Source: Tiliqua scincoides
Lineage: Eukaryota > Chordata > Lepidosauria > Squamata > Scincidae
DNA: 64,000 nucleotides
NCBI RefSeq assembly: GCF_035046505.1
Contig: NC_089829.1
Coordinates: 2,340,001-2,404,000 of the forward strand
Direction: 5' to 3'
The notes under the pieces are model-generated. The model did not search any database and had not been told where the DNA came from. It saw only the letters and a program-made list of their open reading frames with translations. Below, piece by piece: positions 47,234 to 58,869 of the stretch (position 1 is its first letter; each line of letters starts with the position of its first letter). Both the position numbers and the translations under genes were made by a program.

Positions 47234-48924
47234 AGGGGTCAGCCGCGCTGTTGGTGCAGCCCGGGCGGAGGCCTCTTGGCCAGGCAGGGTCTGGGTGGCG
47301 TTGCTGTTTCTGGGCTTTCTGGCACTGGAGCGCGGAGACTTTTCTGCTGTCCTTGCAGCAGCTTCTGGTGGGAGAAGGACAGTCTTGTGGCCAGTTGTGC
47401 ACCAGGGTCATTTGGCACCCAGGCCCAGCAATTGTTGGCACCCTTGGCTGTGACAAAGTTAATCTGGGCTGCAAGTCCAGGCGGGAGCCCAGGTCTACCC
47501 ACCCAGCAAACCTCAGCTACAGAGGCCCAAGTTCTACCTTCAGCCCAGTTCTGACGGTTGGTTGACCTTGATCTGGGCTCTGAAGTTAAGATAGTGCTCA
47601 TGCTCGACCCCAGCACAAACGCTGCATTCGTCCCTGACTCAGTGACATACTGCCCCTGCATCTGGAGGTTCAATGTAGCTATCATGGTTAATAACCACTG
47701 TTAGACTATCATCCACCAATCGGTGTTTAGAATCCACTTTAAAAGTCATCTGGGCCAGTGTACAACACCCAACCTTCCCACTAATGGCATTTCTAGGGCT
47801 GGTGTCATCTGGTCATGATGTCAGCCGCATTAAATTTATTTGTTTTACTATAAAGCAGTGCAAGTTACCCAACCAATCAGTAACCAACAAAAAAAGTGGC
47901 CAACTTGATGACACTCACTCAACTGAACAGGAGTTCTAGTATTAGCTCTGATACATGGAAAAAGGAACTGACTCATACTAACATCTTCTTGGTTCCCTGC
48001 CGTCTCATAACACCTCATTAGCTCTCAAAACACTCAGACTCATTGGTCACTTGTAAGTTAAGGAAATCCACTTTTTGTGGCATAAGGCAGTTGTGTTTTT
48101 CTTTAATGGTGATTTGGCTATAGCTTTTGATAAAACACAGATATTTCAGTGCAGATATTTCATTGCATTCTGCTGTAAATCACACATCAAATGATATATA
48201 ACATGATGGTATTATTCTTAAAAACCACAATTTTGATCACTAGTGATGTCACCTCCCCCAAGGATGTCACCTTACTAACACTTTATTGGTTCCATACTGT
48301 GTCATAATAGCATCTCATTAGCTCTTCGAGCAATCAGTCTCATTGATCCATTTTCTAAGGAAATGTACTTTTTGTTACATAAGACATTTGCATTTTTGTT
48401 TTCTGGGTTTTTTGGCCATAGCTTTTGACAGAATGAAGATATTTCTCATTGCATTCTGCTGTAAATTACGCATCAAATGGTAATTTGAAAACACCTTACT
48501 AACACCTTATTACAGTGGTTCTCAAACTGTTAGCTCTGGGACCCACTTTTTAGAATGACAATCTGTCTGGGACCCACCAGAAGTGATGTCTTGGCCGGAC
48601 GTGACATCATTGAAGAAATTAAAATAAATATAAATAATTAAAGTAAAATAAAAATAATAAAATAAGGGGAAGCCAGTCCTGTTTCACCACATGAATTTTC
48701 TCTAGCCTGCCTGCAATCACAACCCCCTCCCCCCAAAAAAAATCAGTTAAGATTTTTAGCCCTACCCAGTGCCCAGTTCAATTTTTCTTCTATTTAAACC
48801 ATTTCGCCATCAGGACACCCCTAGCATTATAAGTCTAAAAAAGAAAAAAAATTAACCTTACCAGCCGAAACCTCTGTTTTATTCCTTTTATTGGGGGGGG
48901 CTGCCTTTTGAAGCATTTGTTGGG

Positions 48925-49662
48925 CAGGGGTGCCCAAACCCCAGCCCTGGGGTCACTTGCGGCCCTGGAGGACTCCCAATCCAGCCTGCAGAGCCCCAGT
49001 CTCCAATGAGCTCTGGCCCTCCAGAGACTTGCTGGAGCCCATGCTGGCCCGACACAAATGCTTTGCCTGATGGCCAACTGTTTGACCTCTTGTATGAGCT
49101 GAGGGACAAGGGTTCCCTCCACTGCTTGCTGTTTCAGATCTGTGATGCAGCAGTGGCAGCAAAGGAAAGGCTGGCCTAGCTTTGTGCAAGGCCTTTTAGA
49201 GGCCATGGACTATTGCCAGATCTTCATTCATGAATGAATGAAGTTTTGCGGAGGTGTTTTCCCGAGTCCCTGAGGCAGTTCATGGCTGAACACAGTCACG
49301 TTCTGGCAACTCCTGCAACACTGCTGGAACCAACCATATTGGCCTCTGTCTTTCCATTGGACCATTTCAATGACGTGGAGAGGGGGGATTTGCTGCATGG
49401 GTAACAGTCTATCCTCCATATCTACCTTACCCAGGCTTCATGCACTGGAGAGCACACTCTGTTCCAGAACCACCATTCAGAGTGCGATACCACAGTCTTC
49501 CAAGACTGAAGGATGCCAACCACCATCCATTCATATAAGTTCCACCTCTAATGTATTCATTTATGTAAATTTATTCGAATTTGAAATGTAAATTAACTCC
49601 CACCCCAACACAGTGTCAGAGAAATGATGTGGCCTTCCTGCCAAGAAGTTTGGACACCCCTA
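48925..49662. mobile_element. Non-autonomous hAT-type element, family B, copy 2, with a nested insertion
   Basis: Ends CAGGGGTGCCCAAACC and GTTTGGACACCCCTA, flanked by nearly identical 8-mers TTGTTGGG (48917-48924) and TTCTTGGG (49663-49670). Homologous in reverse orientation to 4479-4910. A LINE-like segment at about 49224-49530 interrupts it, giving three layers of insertion with family A outside. Confidence 0.75.
49224..49530 (-). mobile_element. LINE-derived segment nested in hAT copy
   Basis: On the minus strand it starts GGTTGGCATCCTTCAGTCTT and includes GTATCGCACTCTGAATGGTG, matching the plus-strand segment at 54297-54420. This is a very common squamate repeat, probably the end of the LINE whose endonuclease piece lies at 32498; that link is inference. 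Confidence 0.5.
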
Positions 49663-51179
49663 TTCTTGGGTGTATTTTGGGAGTTGCGTTTTATCGGATC
49701 AGGACCATTAGGATGTCATTGGATTCCTCTCAGCCTGCCCTTTCCGATGGACTATGGCAGTGGTTTTCAAACCCTCAGGGAGATTTTGAACTGCAGTAAG
49801 TCTTGGTGGGGGTGGGGGGGGAGTCACTAATGGGGCTGCAGGGACTGGGATGCATTCACCAGTTCCTCCACCTCCGCAAAACTGGCCTGATCCAGCTGAA
49901 CTCTTCTTATGTTCTTATGAGGCAGTGAGTCTGGGGCAGGGGTTGGAGTGAGAGGCAGCCAGGCTGGGGGGGGGGGGTATTCCTTTCTCTCTTCCATGCT
50001 TGGAAGGCCTCCTAAAGCACTGGAGGGATCGGCCTGGAGGGATTCTGCAACTATCCCCCTTTGTGACGAAATTGTTTGTGTGCTGGGTCATTTGTGTGTG
50101 TGGGAGCTGCTGGGGACGATTGTTCTGAACCTGCACAGGCCCCAGAGAGCAACTGGGTTCTTCCAAGCTGAAGAGATGGGCACCAAGGGAGGGGTCAGTT
50201 AGCCAGAGAGCCGAGATGCCTCAAGATGCTTGGCTTGTACCTGACTAAAAAGGACCCTGCCTGGAATCAGCCACACCCCCCTCCCATTTGCAGGGGCTTT
50301 CCTCAGTGTGAGATGCAGGGAGCTTGGAGTCCCCCTGCCTATTTTAGGGAAGCCTCTTCTGGCACTGGTGCTCTCCCAGGCTATTGCAACCCTTATGTCA
50401 AGCAGAGCTCTGCATGGTGGGGTCTCTTGGGAGGCGCCCTGAACATTCCCTCCCTTGTGCTACTGGCCACTCAGAGCATGGCACCTCCCAGGAGTGCGGC
50501 TTCCAGGGCTGCCTCTGCAGCTGATGGAGTTGGGGAGGCCTGCATGAAACCCCAGGAGGGGCCCACAGGCCCAAAGGGGGTTTATCTGTGTATCTGTTTA
50601 CGTGATTGGACCCCCGCGCTGAAACAGGAGTGAAACATGAAGTGCAGCCATAAAGAATGGGGGGGGGACACACAGATGTCGTGAAGGAGGAGAGCTCCCC
50701 CCCCCCACTGCTCTGGCTTGGGACCGCCTTCTCCGGAAGCGGCTGCTGTGCACAGATGTGCTCATTCTGCGTGAGAGCTGCTCTGGTGTCCTTGTCACTC
50801 AGGCTGCCCTGCCTGCCTGGGTCATTGTGCTGGCTCCTTCACGCCGCTGCCTGTAGTGGGGGGCTCTGGCTCTGGAGCCCTGCGTGCTGCGCGCATGTCC
50901 TGGGCCTGGCAGGTGGCAAAGCTACTAGCTTGGGCCAAGGCAAGGCATGTGGCACTTGGAGCCAACTTCGTGGGGCACCAATCCAGGCAGTAGAGGCGGC
51001 TGGACCGCTCCCCCCCCCCCAAACAGCCTGCCAGGCCCTGCTTGGAAGGCCAGGGGAGAGCCGGGCTGCCTCCAGCTGCGCACAGGGGGGGGCTCCCCTA
51101 GAAGTGCTGGCAGCCCGGGCTGCACCCCTCCTTGGTGAGCGAATCTGGGGCAGCCACAGAGCCCTTCACGTGGCTGTTC

Positions 51180-51660
51180 TGTGGAAGACGACACCAGCCT
51201 GCCTCGGAACACCCGCTGCGGGGGGCCACCGCTGGGAGGGGGGCGGACTCACCCGAGCGGCCGTCTGCGGGGGCGCCGCGTCCCTTCGCGTCCTGCTGCG
51301 GGGGGCCGCCCCCCTCTCGCCGCCCCGGGCCTCTCCTGAGCCCGGCTCCCGCCCGCAGCCCTCGGGGTGCAGCAGCAGGAGGCGAGCCGGGGCAGCGCGG
51401 CCCCCGGAGGACCTGCAGAGCCTGCGGCGCAGCTGCCGGCGCGACTTCCGGGCCCGGGTTGCCTTCCCGGGGGCGCCGCTCCTGGGGCTGCGGCAGGGCC
51501 CCCCAGGGCAGCCGCGGCGAGATGACCCGCGGCCCCGCTCGTCCCTGTTCCGGGCGCCTCCGGGCCCGGTTGCGACGGGGCGCCTGGCGTGGCGGAGCTG
51601 CTCCCGCGGGTGGTGGCTGGGTCCGTGCCCGGGCGAGGCCTCGGCGCCCCTGACTTGTAC
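51180..51660. promoter_or_regulatory. Unassigned CpG island inside ECE1 intron
   Basis: About 480 bases of CpG-dense sequence between ordinary flanks. It could be an alternative ECE1 first-exon promoter (mammals also use a 1b promoter) or an orphan island. No first-exon peptide like the human 1b leader could be read. Confidence 0.55.
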
Positions 51661-53487
51661 CCTGCGTGGGTGAAAGCAGCGGCTCTGGCAAGGGCGCAGC
51701 CCCATCGCGCGCCCGCAGCTCCTGGGGGGACTCTCCAGGCAGGCACTTCCCAGGACGCCTCCTCCAAGTGCTCTGAAAGGGTTCGCCCCGCACAGCCAGT
51801 CGGCAGAAGGTGCCAGGAGCCCTCTCTTTCTAGGCAGCCCAGACTGGCATCCAGCAGTGCCAGCTTTTCCCAGGCCCAGGAAGACAGTCAGTTTGCCAAG
51901 AAGGCCTGGCAGGTGTGCTGAGAGCCTCCGTTTGGGGCAGCAAGGAAGGGTCCCCTGCCAGGCCCCCTGCTGAAGCCAGCAGCCTCACTCTGGGAGAGGG
52001 CCGGACTGTGACGCCAGTCAGCAGGCAGGCAGGCTGGCCCTGTCAGTGAGGACTCTGCTGTCCTTGGGCTGGGCTCATTGGCAGGCAAGGATGTCAGCAA
52101 AGTTTCCTGCAGGGGGAGGGGAGTCAGGCGGGTGGTGTCAGCAGCAGCCTGACCTCTGTGTTCCCCAGCCTGACCTTGCACTGTGTTGCCCGCAGCTCTG
52201 ACCACCCACCCAGAGCTGTGATGGAGCGGCTTCCTGGCGCCTGAGAGGTTTCTGAGCAAAAAAAAATTGGAGCAGTGGGGAGCTCTTCCCAAGGCTGTGA
52301 GCGGTGAGGGAAGGCTTGCTCCAGCAGTGCTGACTGCCCTCACTCTGCCTCAGGGGCCATCACCATTTCTATTGAGTTTGGGGAGTTGTGGCTGGAGGGG
52401 CCAGGTCCCCTCCACTGCCTGACAAGGCTTGACAGCTGGGGCCAAATTCCACCTCCATGGTTGCTGCTGGTCTTCAGTTTGCCCCTGAAAACCACTGGCC
52501 TGGGACTGTGAGGTGGGGTACCTTGGAGGCGTTACCAACTCCTGTCCCTGTCAGTGTTGACCAGGTGTAGGAGGCAGAAGGCACTGGGGTTCCCAGGGGG
52601 TGCCATGGAACTGCTGAGAGCCCTCGTGGCTGCACCCTGGGGTGGCTGCCCCCGCCCTCCCTGGTCTCTCTCTCACGTAGCTTCCCATGGTAGTTTTCTA
52701 GCAGTGTGAATTGGGGGGGGGGGATCTCTTTACAGCTCTTGAGAGAAGCCTCTCAGGGACCCAGGAATGCTCAGGGGTTGTCTGGGTCCAGGAGGAGAGG
52801 CACCACTGGAGAACAAGGCAAGAGGGTCCCTGGTGCCTTGGCTGACCTGCACAAGCCTCTTATAGGAGTTCTGGCCAAGGAGTTCTGGTCCCCCCCATGG
52901 CCCTCATTGGACCAACCTCCCCACAGAAGAAGCAGGGCAGCCTTGCAGTTGCTGTCGCTCAGCGACTGAGCAGCCCGGTTCTGAGTCCCTACTGGAGAGG
53001 GGCTGCTAGTCAGTAGCGGTTCATGCCCCTGACTCCCCTCCTGTCCCGTCCAGAAGCATCTTCTGCTTTTCCCTTGCAAAACTTCTGCTTTTCCCTTGCC
53101 ACCCCAGACCTGCTTAAAAGGCCCTGTGCTTGGCTTTGCCGGAAACTCATTTGGCTTACTCTTTGTCCTTCCTGTTGCTTGTCCCGAAAGTCCAACTCCG
53201 AAATGCCCCCCTTCTCCCTCCCCACAGAGTCCAGCTTGAGGAGTTGTCCACTGTTTGCTGGGCAGCTGCTTTTGCTTGAGCCTCCCGACTTGTCTTGTGT
53301 GGTTTTGGTGGCCCTGCCCCTCCCATCTCTCACTCCTGAAGTGTCCGATCAAAGTGCAGGTTTGATTGCTGATGCTGCTGTGGCTGCCAGGAATGCAGAT
53401 CTGGAGTGTTAGTTGGTGTGTGTCTGCTGGGGAGACAGCCCTGCCTGAACTGTGAGGCTCCACATGGCTTGACAGAGCATGACTTCC

Positions 53488-53620
53488 CTGGTTCAAAACT
53501 CACCTCGACCAGAACCTTGCTAGGTGACCTCAGGCCAACCATTTCCTCTGGGCCTCAGTCTTCCCAGTCTGCAGCATGGAGCTAATCATACTAGTCTTCT
53601 GGGGTGGCGGTGCATGCTCA
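53488..53620 (+). repeat. MIR (CORE-SINE) fragment
   Basis: Shows the order typical of MIR: CTAGGTGACCTCAGGCCA, then CTCTGGGCCTCAGTCTTCCC, then a diverged ATGGAGCTAATCATACTAGT. Ancient amniote SINE. Confidence 0.7.
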
Positions 53621-54296
53621 GAGCACCTGCAAGGGTGAGATGGTGGGGCTTGCAGAGAGGACTGTCTTCCTCCTGCCAGGAGGATTCTGCATGGCTCTGG
53701 AAGAAGAAATTCCCCCCTCAGGTGGAGGGAAGGGTGCTCTGGAAAAGTGGGGCAGGCCTCAGAATAGTCTCCTGCCCGTCTCCTCTGCCCTGGCAGTGCA
53801 GGTGTCACATGTGTCAGGTGTGCGTTGTGTTTTTTGGTTGGCAAGTGTGGCTATCAAGGGCTTTGTGTAGGCTGCAAACATGTGCTCTACAAGCGCATGT
53901 TTGCAAACCAAAACAAGAGAAGACTGTGCGTCATTTTCTGGACCGTGCAAACTAATTGGAACTGAAATATTGAATGGGGGAAGAAAAACCAATGAAGTGA
54001 ATTTGAGAGCTGACTCCTGAAGGCTATCTTGGATCTATTTTAAAAATCAGGCTACTTGGGAATATTTCAAGGCACCCCCCCCCGCCACAGGCAACAAAAA
54101 CAATGGTGCCTTAATCTAGACTGGAGACATGGCGGGGGCGGGGGGCGGGAACACGTTTCCAAGCAGTGGTCAGTGGTTTGTGTGTATCGTGGACTCTTGC
54201 CACAAGAGTAGGCCTTGCCTTCCAGCAGCACCCAAGCTTCTCAATGGAGTAGTCTACCCGCATCCAGGTGCAGTCTACTTTTGCATAATAATAATA

Positions 54297-54420
54297 AATT
54301 GTATTGGCAACCTTCAGTCTCGAAAGACTATGGTATCGCACTCTGAAAGGTGGTTCTGGCACAGCGTCTAGTGTGGCTGAAAAGGCCAATCCGGGAGTGA
54401 CAATCCCTTCCACACCCATT
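54297..54420 (+). repeat. Squamate dispersed LINE-tail repeat
   Basis: GCAACCTTCAGTCTCGAAAG and GTATCGCACTCTGAAAGGTG match the reverse-oriented segment at 49224-49530. Confidence 0.6.
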
Positions 54421-54775
54421 ATAATAATAATAATAATAATACAGGTATTTCTATACCGCCTTTCTTGGTCCTCAGATTTCTCCTTAGACTTTATTCAAGG
54501 CGGTTTACATAGGCAGGCAATTTAAATCCCAGTAGGGATTTTTACAATTTGAAAGAAGGTTTCTATCTTTCAAGAAACCACAACATTCAAGATGTTTCTT
54601 TCATGATCTGGCCGCACATTCTGGCCTCCATCCTCCCACGCTCAGAGCAGATGGAATAGCTCGGCTCAGCTTGTCAGCTGCTTCAAGGTCGCACGGTGCC
54701 GGTGGCCTCGAACTGGCGACCTTCGGATGTTATCTTCAGGCAAATGGAGGCTCAATCCTCTAGACCAGACCTCCT
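54421..54775 (+). repeat. Dispersed repeat with (TAA)n start
   Basis: Begins with seven TAA units, followed by TATTTCTATACCGCCTTTCT and AAGGCGGTTTACATAGGCA, and ends with a domain that reads GAACTGGCGACCTTCGGATG. The layout resembles abundant squamate SINE/L2-type repeats. Family uncertain. Confidence 0.55.
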
Positions 54776-56265
54776 GCCCAGATGTGGTGGGGGACACAAG
54801 CAGGGCAGGTGCATCTCCTCCATACATGTGGGCTGTGAGCTCTGCTGGGCTGTGGGATGCTGCGCTTGAGGGACCGGCCAGCAGGGCTCCTCTTTCAGCT
54901 TCTTCCTCAGTGGGCCTGCAAGTGTTTGTCTCCCTCGCTCACTGGAGGGATGGGCTGCTCGCTTGCTTGGGCACTTCGTTTTTCTTCCTCCTTTGTTCTG
55001 TGCCCCTTTTGAGGGAGTAGGAAAGCTGCAGACAATCTCTTCTGGCCTTCTGCCCCTCCCCCAAGGCTGGCCCTGTTTGTTTACCCTGTAATTGGAGCTC
55101 CCTATAGGGCCAGTTGGCTTCCAAGGTGTAAGGAGACACCCTTCTTGCCTCTCCCTTTGAAATGTCAGCTCCAGCAGAGCTGCTTCTAGGGCTGGGGGAG
55201 AAAAGGAGGGGTTGGAGGAGTGGCAGGCCTGAGCCTGGGGGGAGCGTTTGGTGGGGGGAGCGCTCTCCTTGCTCATAGAACTCCTCCCCCCTCAGGCTAG
55301 GGTCGAAACCTTGACTTGGTCACCCAGCACTCTGCTGGATTAGATCTCACTTGGTGTTGTCTGGCTGGGTTCTGTGGTTGGGATCCTGGAAAGGCAGGCC
55401 TTGAGGGGGGGAAGGTCCTGTCAGGGGCTGTGTGTGTGAGCACCCTGAACACAGCCCACCTTCTTCCCTCCCGCTTGCCCAGAGCTCTACAGCCAACCCT
55501 GCTTCACATTGGGCAGGTGGGGTGGGGGGTTCTTTTGGCAACTCAGAAGAGGATCTTGTTAGCAAGCTTCTGCCTGCCTTGGTCTCTTGCTTGGTCTTGG
55601 CAGCGTCTCTGGCTGTTTACTCGCAGAACTGGTCCTGTTGTGGAGCCCTCTGGGGGTGAGCTTGGACTTTCCACTCTTGGTACCAGCCAGCAAGACCTGC
55701 TGGGGTGGGGGCTTGAGGGAGGAGACAGCCAAGTGCAGGGAAGAGCCGTGGGAGATCTCCCCACCTGAGCCTCTAGAGAGTGTCTGCTGGGAACATGTGG
55801 TATAATGGTGTCTCTGTGAACTGTTGGCGGCTGGAGGATTGGCAGAGCTCTTGGGTTTTGAAGGTGCAGGCCTTGTGTGGTTTCAAGGAAGCCCAAGGAA
55901 GCAAATCCCAAGGGAGCGAGCCATGGACACACATCTGTGCTCTCCTTCTGTGACAGAAGCACTGGGAAGGTGGCTCGTCAAACACTTTGGTCTTTGCTTT
56001 GCGCTGGTTGATGGCCTTGCTGCGGGAAGTGGCCAGTTGATCTGTCCATTAGCAAAGTGGAAGTGCCCCAAGGCAGCCAGCTGTGTGGTTGTGAATGTGT
56101 GTGTGAGTGGGTGTAGTGGGAAGGGGGGCTGTGGCTGTTTCCCAAGTGATAGCCCTGGCTATGCCTGGTGGCTAGAGTTCTGATTGGCCATCCTAGAGTT
56201 GTGAGGTGAGGGATTCAAACTTGCTGAGGCCTTGGCAGCAAGGCAAGCCCCAGAGCTCTGTGTGG

Positions 56266-57497
56266 CAGAGTCGTAGCTAGGTCATTTGACACCCAGGGCC
56301 CATAAATTTTTGTCACCCCATATGATTTAACTATTAATTAATTGCTAATTTATTTAATTAATTCACTTTTTATACCACCTTTTCTCTAAGCAGCTCAGGG
56401 TGGTGTACATGGTTCCTCCCCTTATTTTGTCCTCACAACAGCCCTGTGAGGTAGGTGAGATAGAGATAGTAATAGTCATGACACAGAATGAATAATCATA
56501 ATGGCCAAAAAATAAATGCAGTGAATATTTCTCCACAAGCAATGGATGAAATTCTGCATCAAATGGTATAGAACATGATGGTATTATTCCTAAAAGCCAG
56601 GATTTCCAGAATTTTGGTCACTAGCGTGTCACCCCCTCCCCCTCTGGATGTCTCATTGGCCTGTTTTGATGTCTTCATGGCTGGAAGTGACATCATCAAG
56701 CAAAATAAAATAATTATAATAATTAAATAATAATAATAATTAAATTAAAGAAAAACAGATAAATAAGGGGAAGCCAGCCCTGTTTCACCAAGTGAATTTT
56801 CTCTGTAGCCTGCCTGCAATAACATCCCCCCCCCACAAATAAATTAGTGAGATTTTCAGCCCTCCCCAGTGCCCACCTTACCAGCTCAAGCCTCTGGTTT
56901 ATTCTTTGGGGGTCTGCCTTCTAGAGCATTTGTTGAGCTCCACTTTCATTAGATGGGGACCATGCAGCTAGCCTTGCATTCCCCTTTGCCTGACTTGACC
57001 AGGAGCCAAGGCACATTTGCTTACTCGTGAGTAAATGCGACCGTGTGGCTTACTTTCGCTTTCCATAGGGCTCAATACATTTGTCTGCTTGGAGGGAAGG
57101 ACTTCCTTCTTGGGTGTTTTTTTGGGGGGTGCTTTCATTGGGTAGGAACCATTCTGGTGTCATTGGATTCCTCTCAGGCTGCCCTTTCCGATGAACTATG
57201 GCAAGTTCGCCTACTCACGAGTGAACGAGCGATATGACTCAGTTTCGGTTTCCATAGGGCTCAATGCATATTTTGGTTTCCGGTTTTCTGGTCATAACTT
57301 TTGATAGAAAGGAGTTATTTCAATGCGGTTTTTTGCACTGCATTCCGCTGGAAATTCCGCATCCAATGGCATATAGCATGACGAGGTTACTCCTAACCAT
57401 CGTGATGCTGGTGATGTTGGGGCATTTATGGTGTTACACCCCCCCCAAGAGTGGTACCCGGGGCGGATTGCCCCCCCCCCCGCTAGCTATGCCACTA
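56266..57497. mobile_element. Non-autonomous hAT element, family A, copy 3 (1232 bp)
   Basis: Left end CAGAGTCGTAGCTAGG, right end GCTAGCTATGCCACTA, flanked by a perfect 8-bp duplication CTGTGTGG (56258-56265 and 57498-57505). Shares inside blocks with copies 1 and 2, including CATCCAATGGCATATAGCAT near 57360. A dispersed SINE/L2-like piece (about 56335-56470) lies within it. No transposase. Confidence 0.88.
56335..56470 (+). repeat. SINE/L2-type fragment inside hAT copy 3
   Basis: TTTTTATACCACCTTTTCTC, CAGCTCAGGGTGGTGTACAT and CCTCACAACAGCCCTGTGAG follow the order of a very common squamate repeat. Not present at this place in hAT copies 1 and 2. Confidence 0.6.
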
Positions 57498-58827
57498 CTG
57501 TGTGGGACAGCCTCCTTTTGTGACAGGGTCGTACCTGCGAAGGGTGCTACAGTCCTCTCCCACCGAGGTGGGCTGTGACCTTCCCTGCCCTTGACTGGTC
57601 TGAGCAAGGTGTCTGGGGCTGGATGGCCACTTGGCTGCCCCTTGGCCAACCCGTAGCCCCTTTGGTCCAGGGAGGTGCGCTGCTGGTTCTGTCGTTCTGC
57701 AACAGGCAGGAAACAGTAGGTCTGTGGGAGTGTAGGCCACTTCCTGTGTGTCTCGAGGTTTGAGAACTGATAGTGACCATGGCGGCAGCACCAGGCGTGG
57801 AGTGGTATCAGAGCAGGAAGCAGAGAGGGACAGCTGGCCTGACCGGTAGCCGGTAGCAGTGGCAGCCAAGCTGTGCTGACGCACCCAGAGGAGGGGGGCA
57901 GAGCCCCCTAAGTGCCCAGTGGACTTGGCTATCAGTGCAATTGGAGGAGGGTGGTTGATCAGTGGGGCTGGGGCTCCCCGCGCCCTGGGGCTCCCCGCGC
58001 CCAGGGCAACCCCCAGAATTCCAGAATTTTGGTTCTCCCAAAACGGTCTTGGGTGAGAGGGCCAGGAGGAGACTGCTTCCCAGGCCCCGGGGGTTTTGTT
58101 TGATGCCATTGGGCTTAGGGGAAGAGGCTGCTCTTGCCCTGGTGCCCTGGCAGGGGCCAGCTCGGGTGCTTTAGGAGCTGTCTGCAGAGAGGGGAGGGTG
58201 GGCAGGGGATGAATGGAGCAGGCGGGGTGGAGTGGAGCGGCAAGGCTGGCGGTTATGGGAAGGCAAGGGAGGGCCTCACAGCGACAATCCTCTGGGCGCC
58301 TGCTCTGGAATGTCGCTCAGCGAGGCCTTCCCAGCCTTCCTGTTTTTTGTTCCCGCTGCTTGCCAGTCCACCAGCCCTGGTGTTTGCAGAGGGGGGTAGA
58401 CGCCTGTCTCTTGCAGTCTGCCCTGGGCTGCTTTTCTCCTGGGAGACTGAGCAGTGCAGGGAATGGTCCAGGCAAGGGGGGTTGCATAAGTGAGCGGGGC
58501 AGAGGGGAGACAACTGTGGGTGGGCTGACCTTGCTGCTTCCTTGTTATGAGGTGGTTCGGTGGCCTCAGAGTGTGGAGCTGCTTCCACTCAGGCTTGGGG
58601 GAGTCTCTGCCCTGGCGGGATGGATGCCTCCTCAATGTGCCACAGGCCTGCCTCTGGCCCTCCATGCGCTGCCTCTTGCTGCTGCTGAGACTCGGGGGAG
58701 TGGGGGCAGAGGAAGAGTGGCCCTGTCATTCTCCAGGTGGAGCTGGTGATGCTTGGACAGTATTGGCGTGACTGAGCTGAGCATGATGTGCCTGGCAGCT
58801 TGCAGTGCAGTGCCCCAGTCGGCTGGC

Positions 58828-58869
58828 CTGGAGGCGCTCAGGAACTCTGTCCTCCCTTTGGCCTTGCAG
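58828..58869 (+). CDS. ECE1: Putative ECE-1d alternative N-terminus, contiguous with shared exon
   Basis: The 42 bases before the shared exon read in frame as [14 protein letters not shown]. The human ECE-1d leader, as I recall, is MEALRESVLHLALQ, and 11 of 14 positions agree. In human this isoform comes from a promoter just upstream, reading through the splice acceptor. The human start Met is CTG (Leu) here, in a favourable context (GGCCTGG). Two in-frame ATGs at 58783 and 58786, with no stop between, could start a 15- or 14-residue longer leader. These bases also form the polypyrimidine tract and acceptor, so splicing constrains them too. Confidence 0.5.

Larger units (their letters stand above)
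45835..47290. promoter_or_regulatory. ECE1: CpG island, ECE1 promoter (isoform 1c)
   Basis: About 1.4 kb of CpG-dense sequence starting directly after a solo LTR and containing the ECE-1c first exon that ends at 46380. No TATA box was recognised, which is usual for island promoters. A pentamer tandem repeat (GGACC)n sits near its right edge. Overlapping long frames on both strands are compositional. Confidence 0.8.
47782..49757. mobile_element. Non-autonomous hAT element, family A, copy 2 (interrupted, right end missing)
   Basis: Left end TAATGGCATTTCTAGGG matches the family A end. Inside blocks match copies 1 and 3, including repeated TTTTGGCCATAGCTTTTGA segments, GTTCTCAAACTGTTAGC at 48519, and ATTGGATTCCTCTCAGCCTG near 49720. 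A family B element (48925-49662) is inserted. The right inverted repeat was not found, so the copy is truncated. Confidence 0.7.
46381..58869 (+). other. ECE1: ECE1 intron between first exon (1c) and shared coding exon
   Basis: 12.5 kb. Contains the right half of the CpG island, a cluster of nested hAT elements (47782-49757), an unassigned CpG island (51180-51660), a MIR SINE (53488-53620), other dispersed repeats (54297-54775, 56335-56470) and a full hAT copy (56266-57497). No exon like the human ECE-1b leader was recognised. In 51661-53487 and 57506-58770 I see nothing named. Confidence 0.7.

Noticed and set aside
45800-47474. Frames of 295-457 codons across the 46 kb CpG island
   Set aside because: Same compositional artefact; only the ECE-1c ATG followed by a donor is supported.
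50657-51793. 338-codon plus-strand frame and minus-strand overlaps at the 51 kb island
   Set aside because: No recognisable protein and frames open on both strands; treated as an island only.
53010-53412. Frames of over 100 codons at 53.0-53.4 kb
   Set aside because: Open on both strands, no recognisable motif, and no splice sites or neighbours to support an exon.
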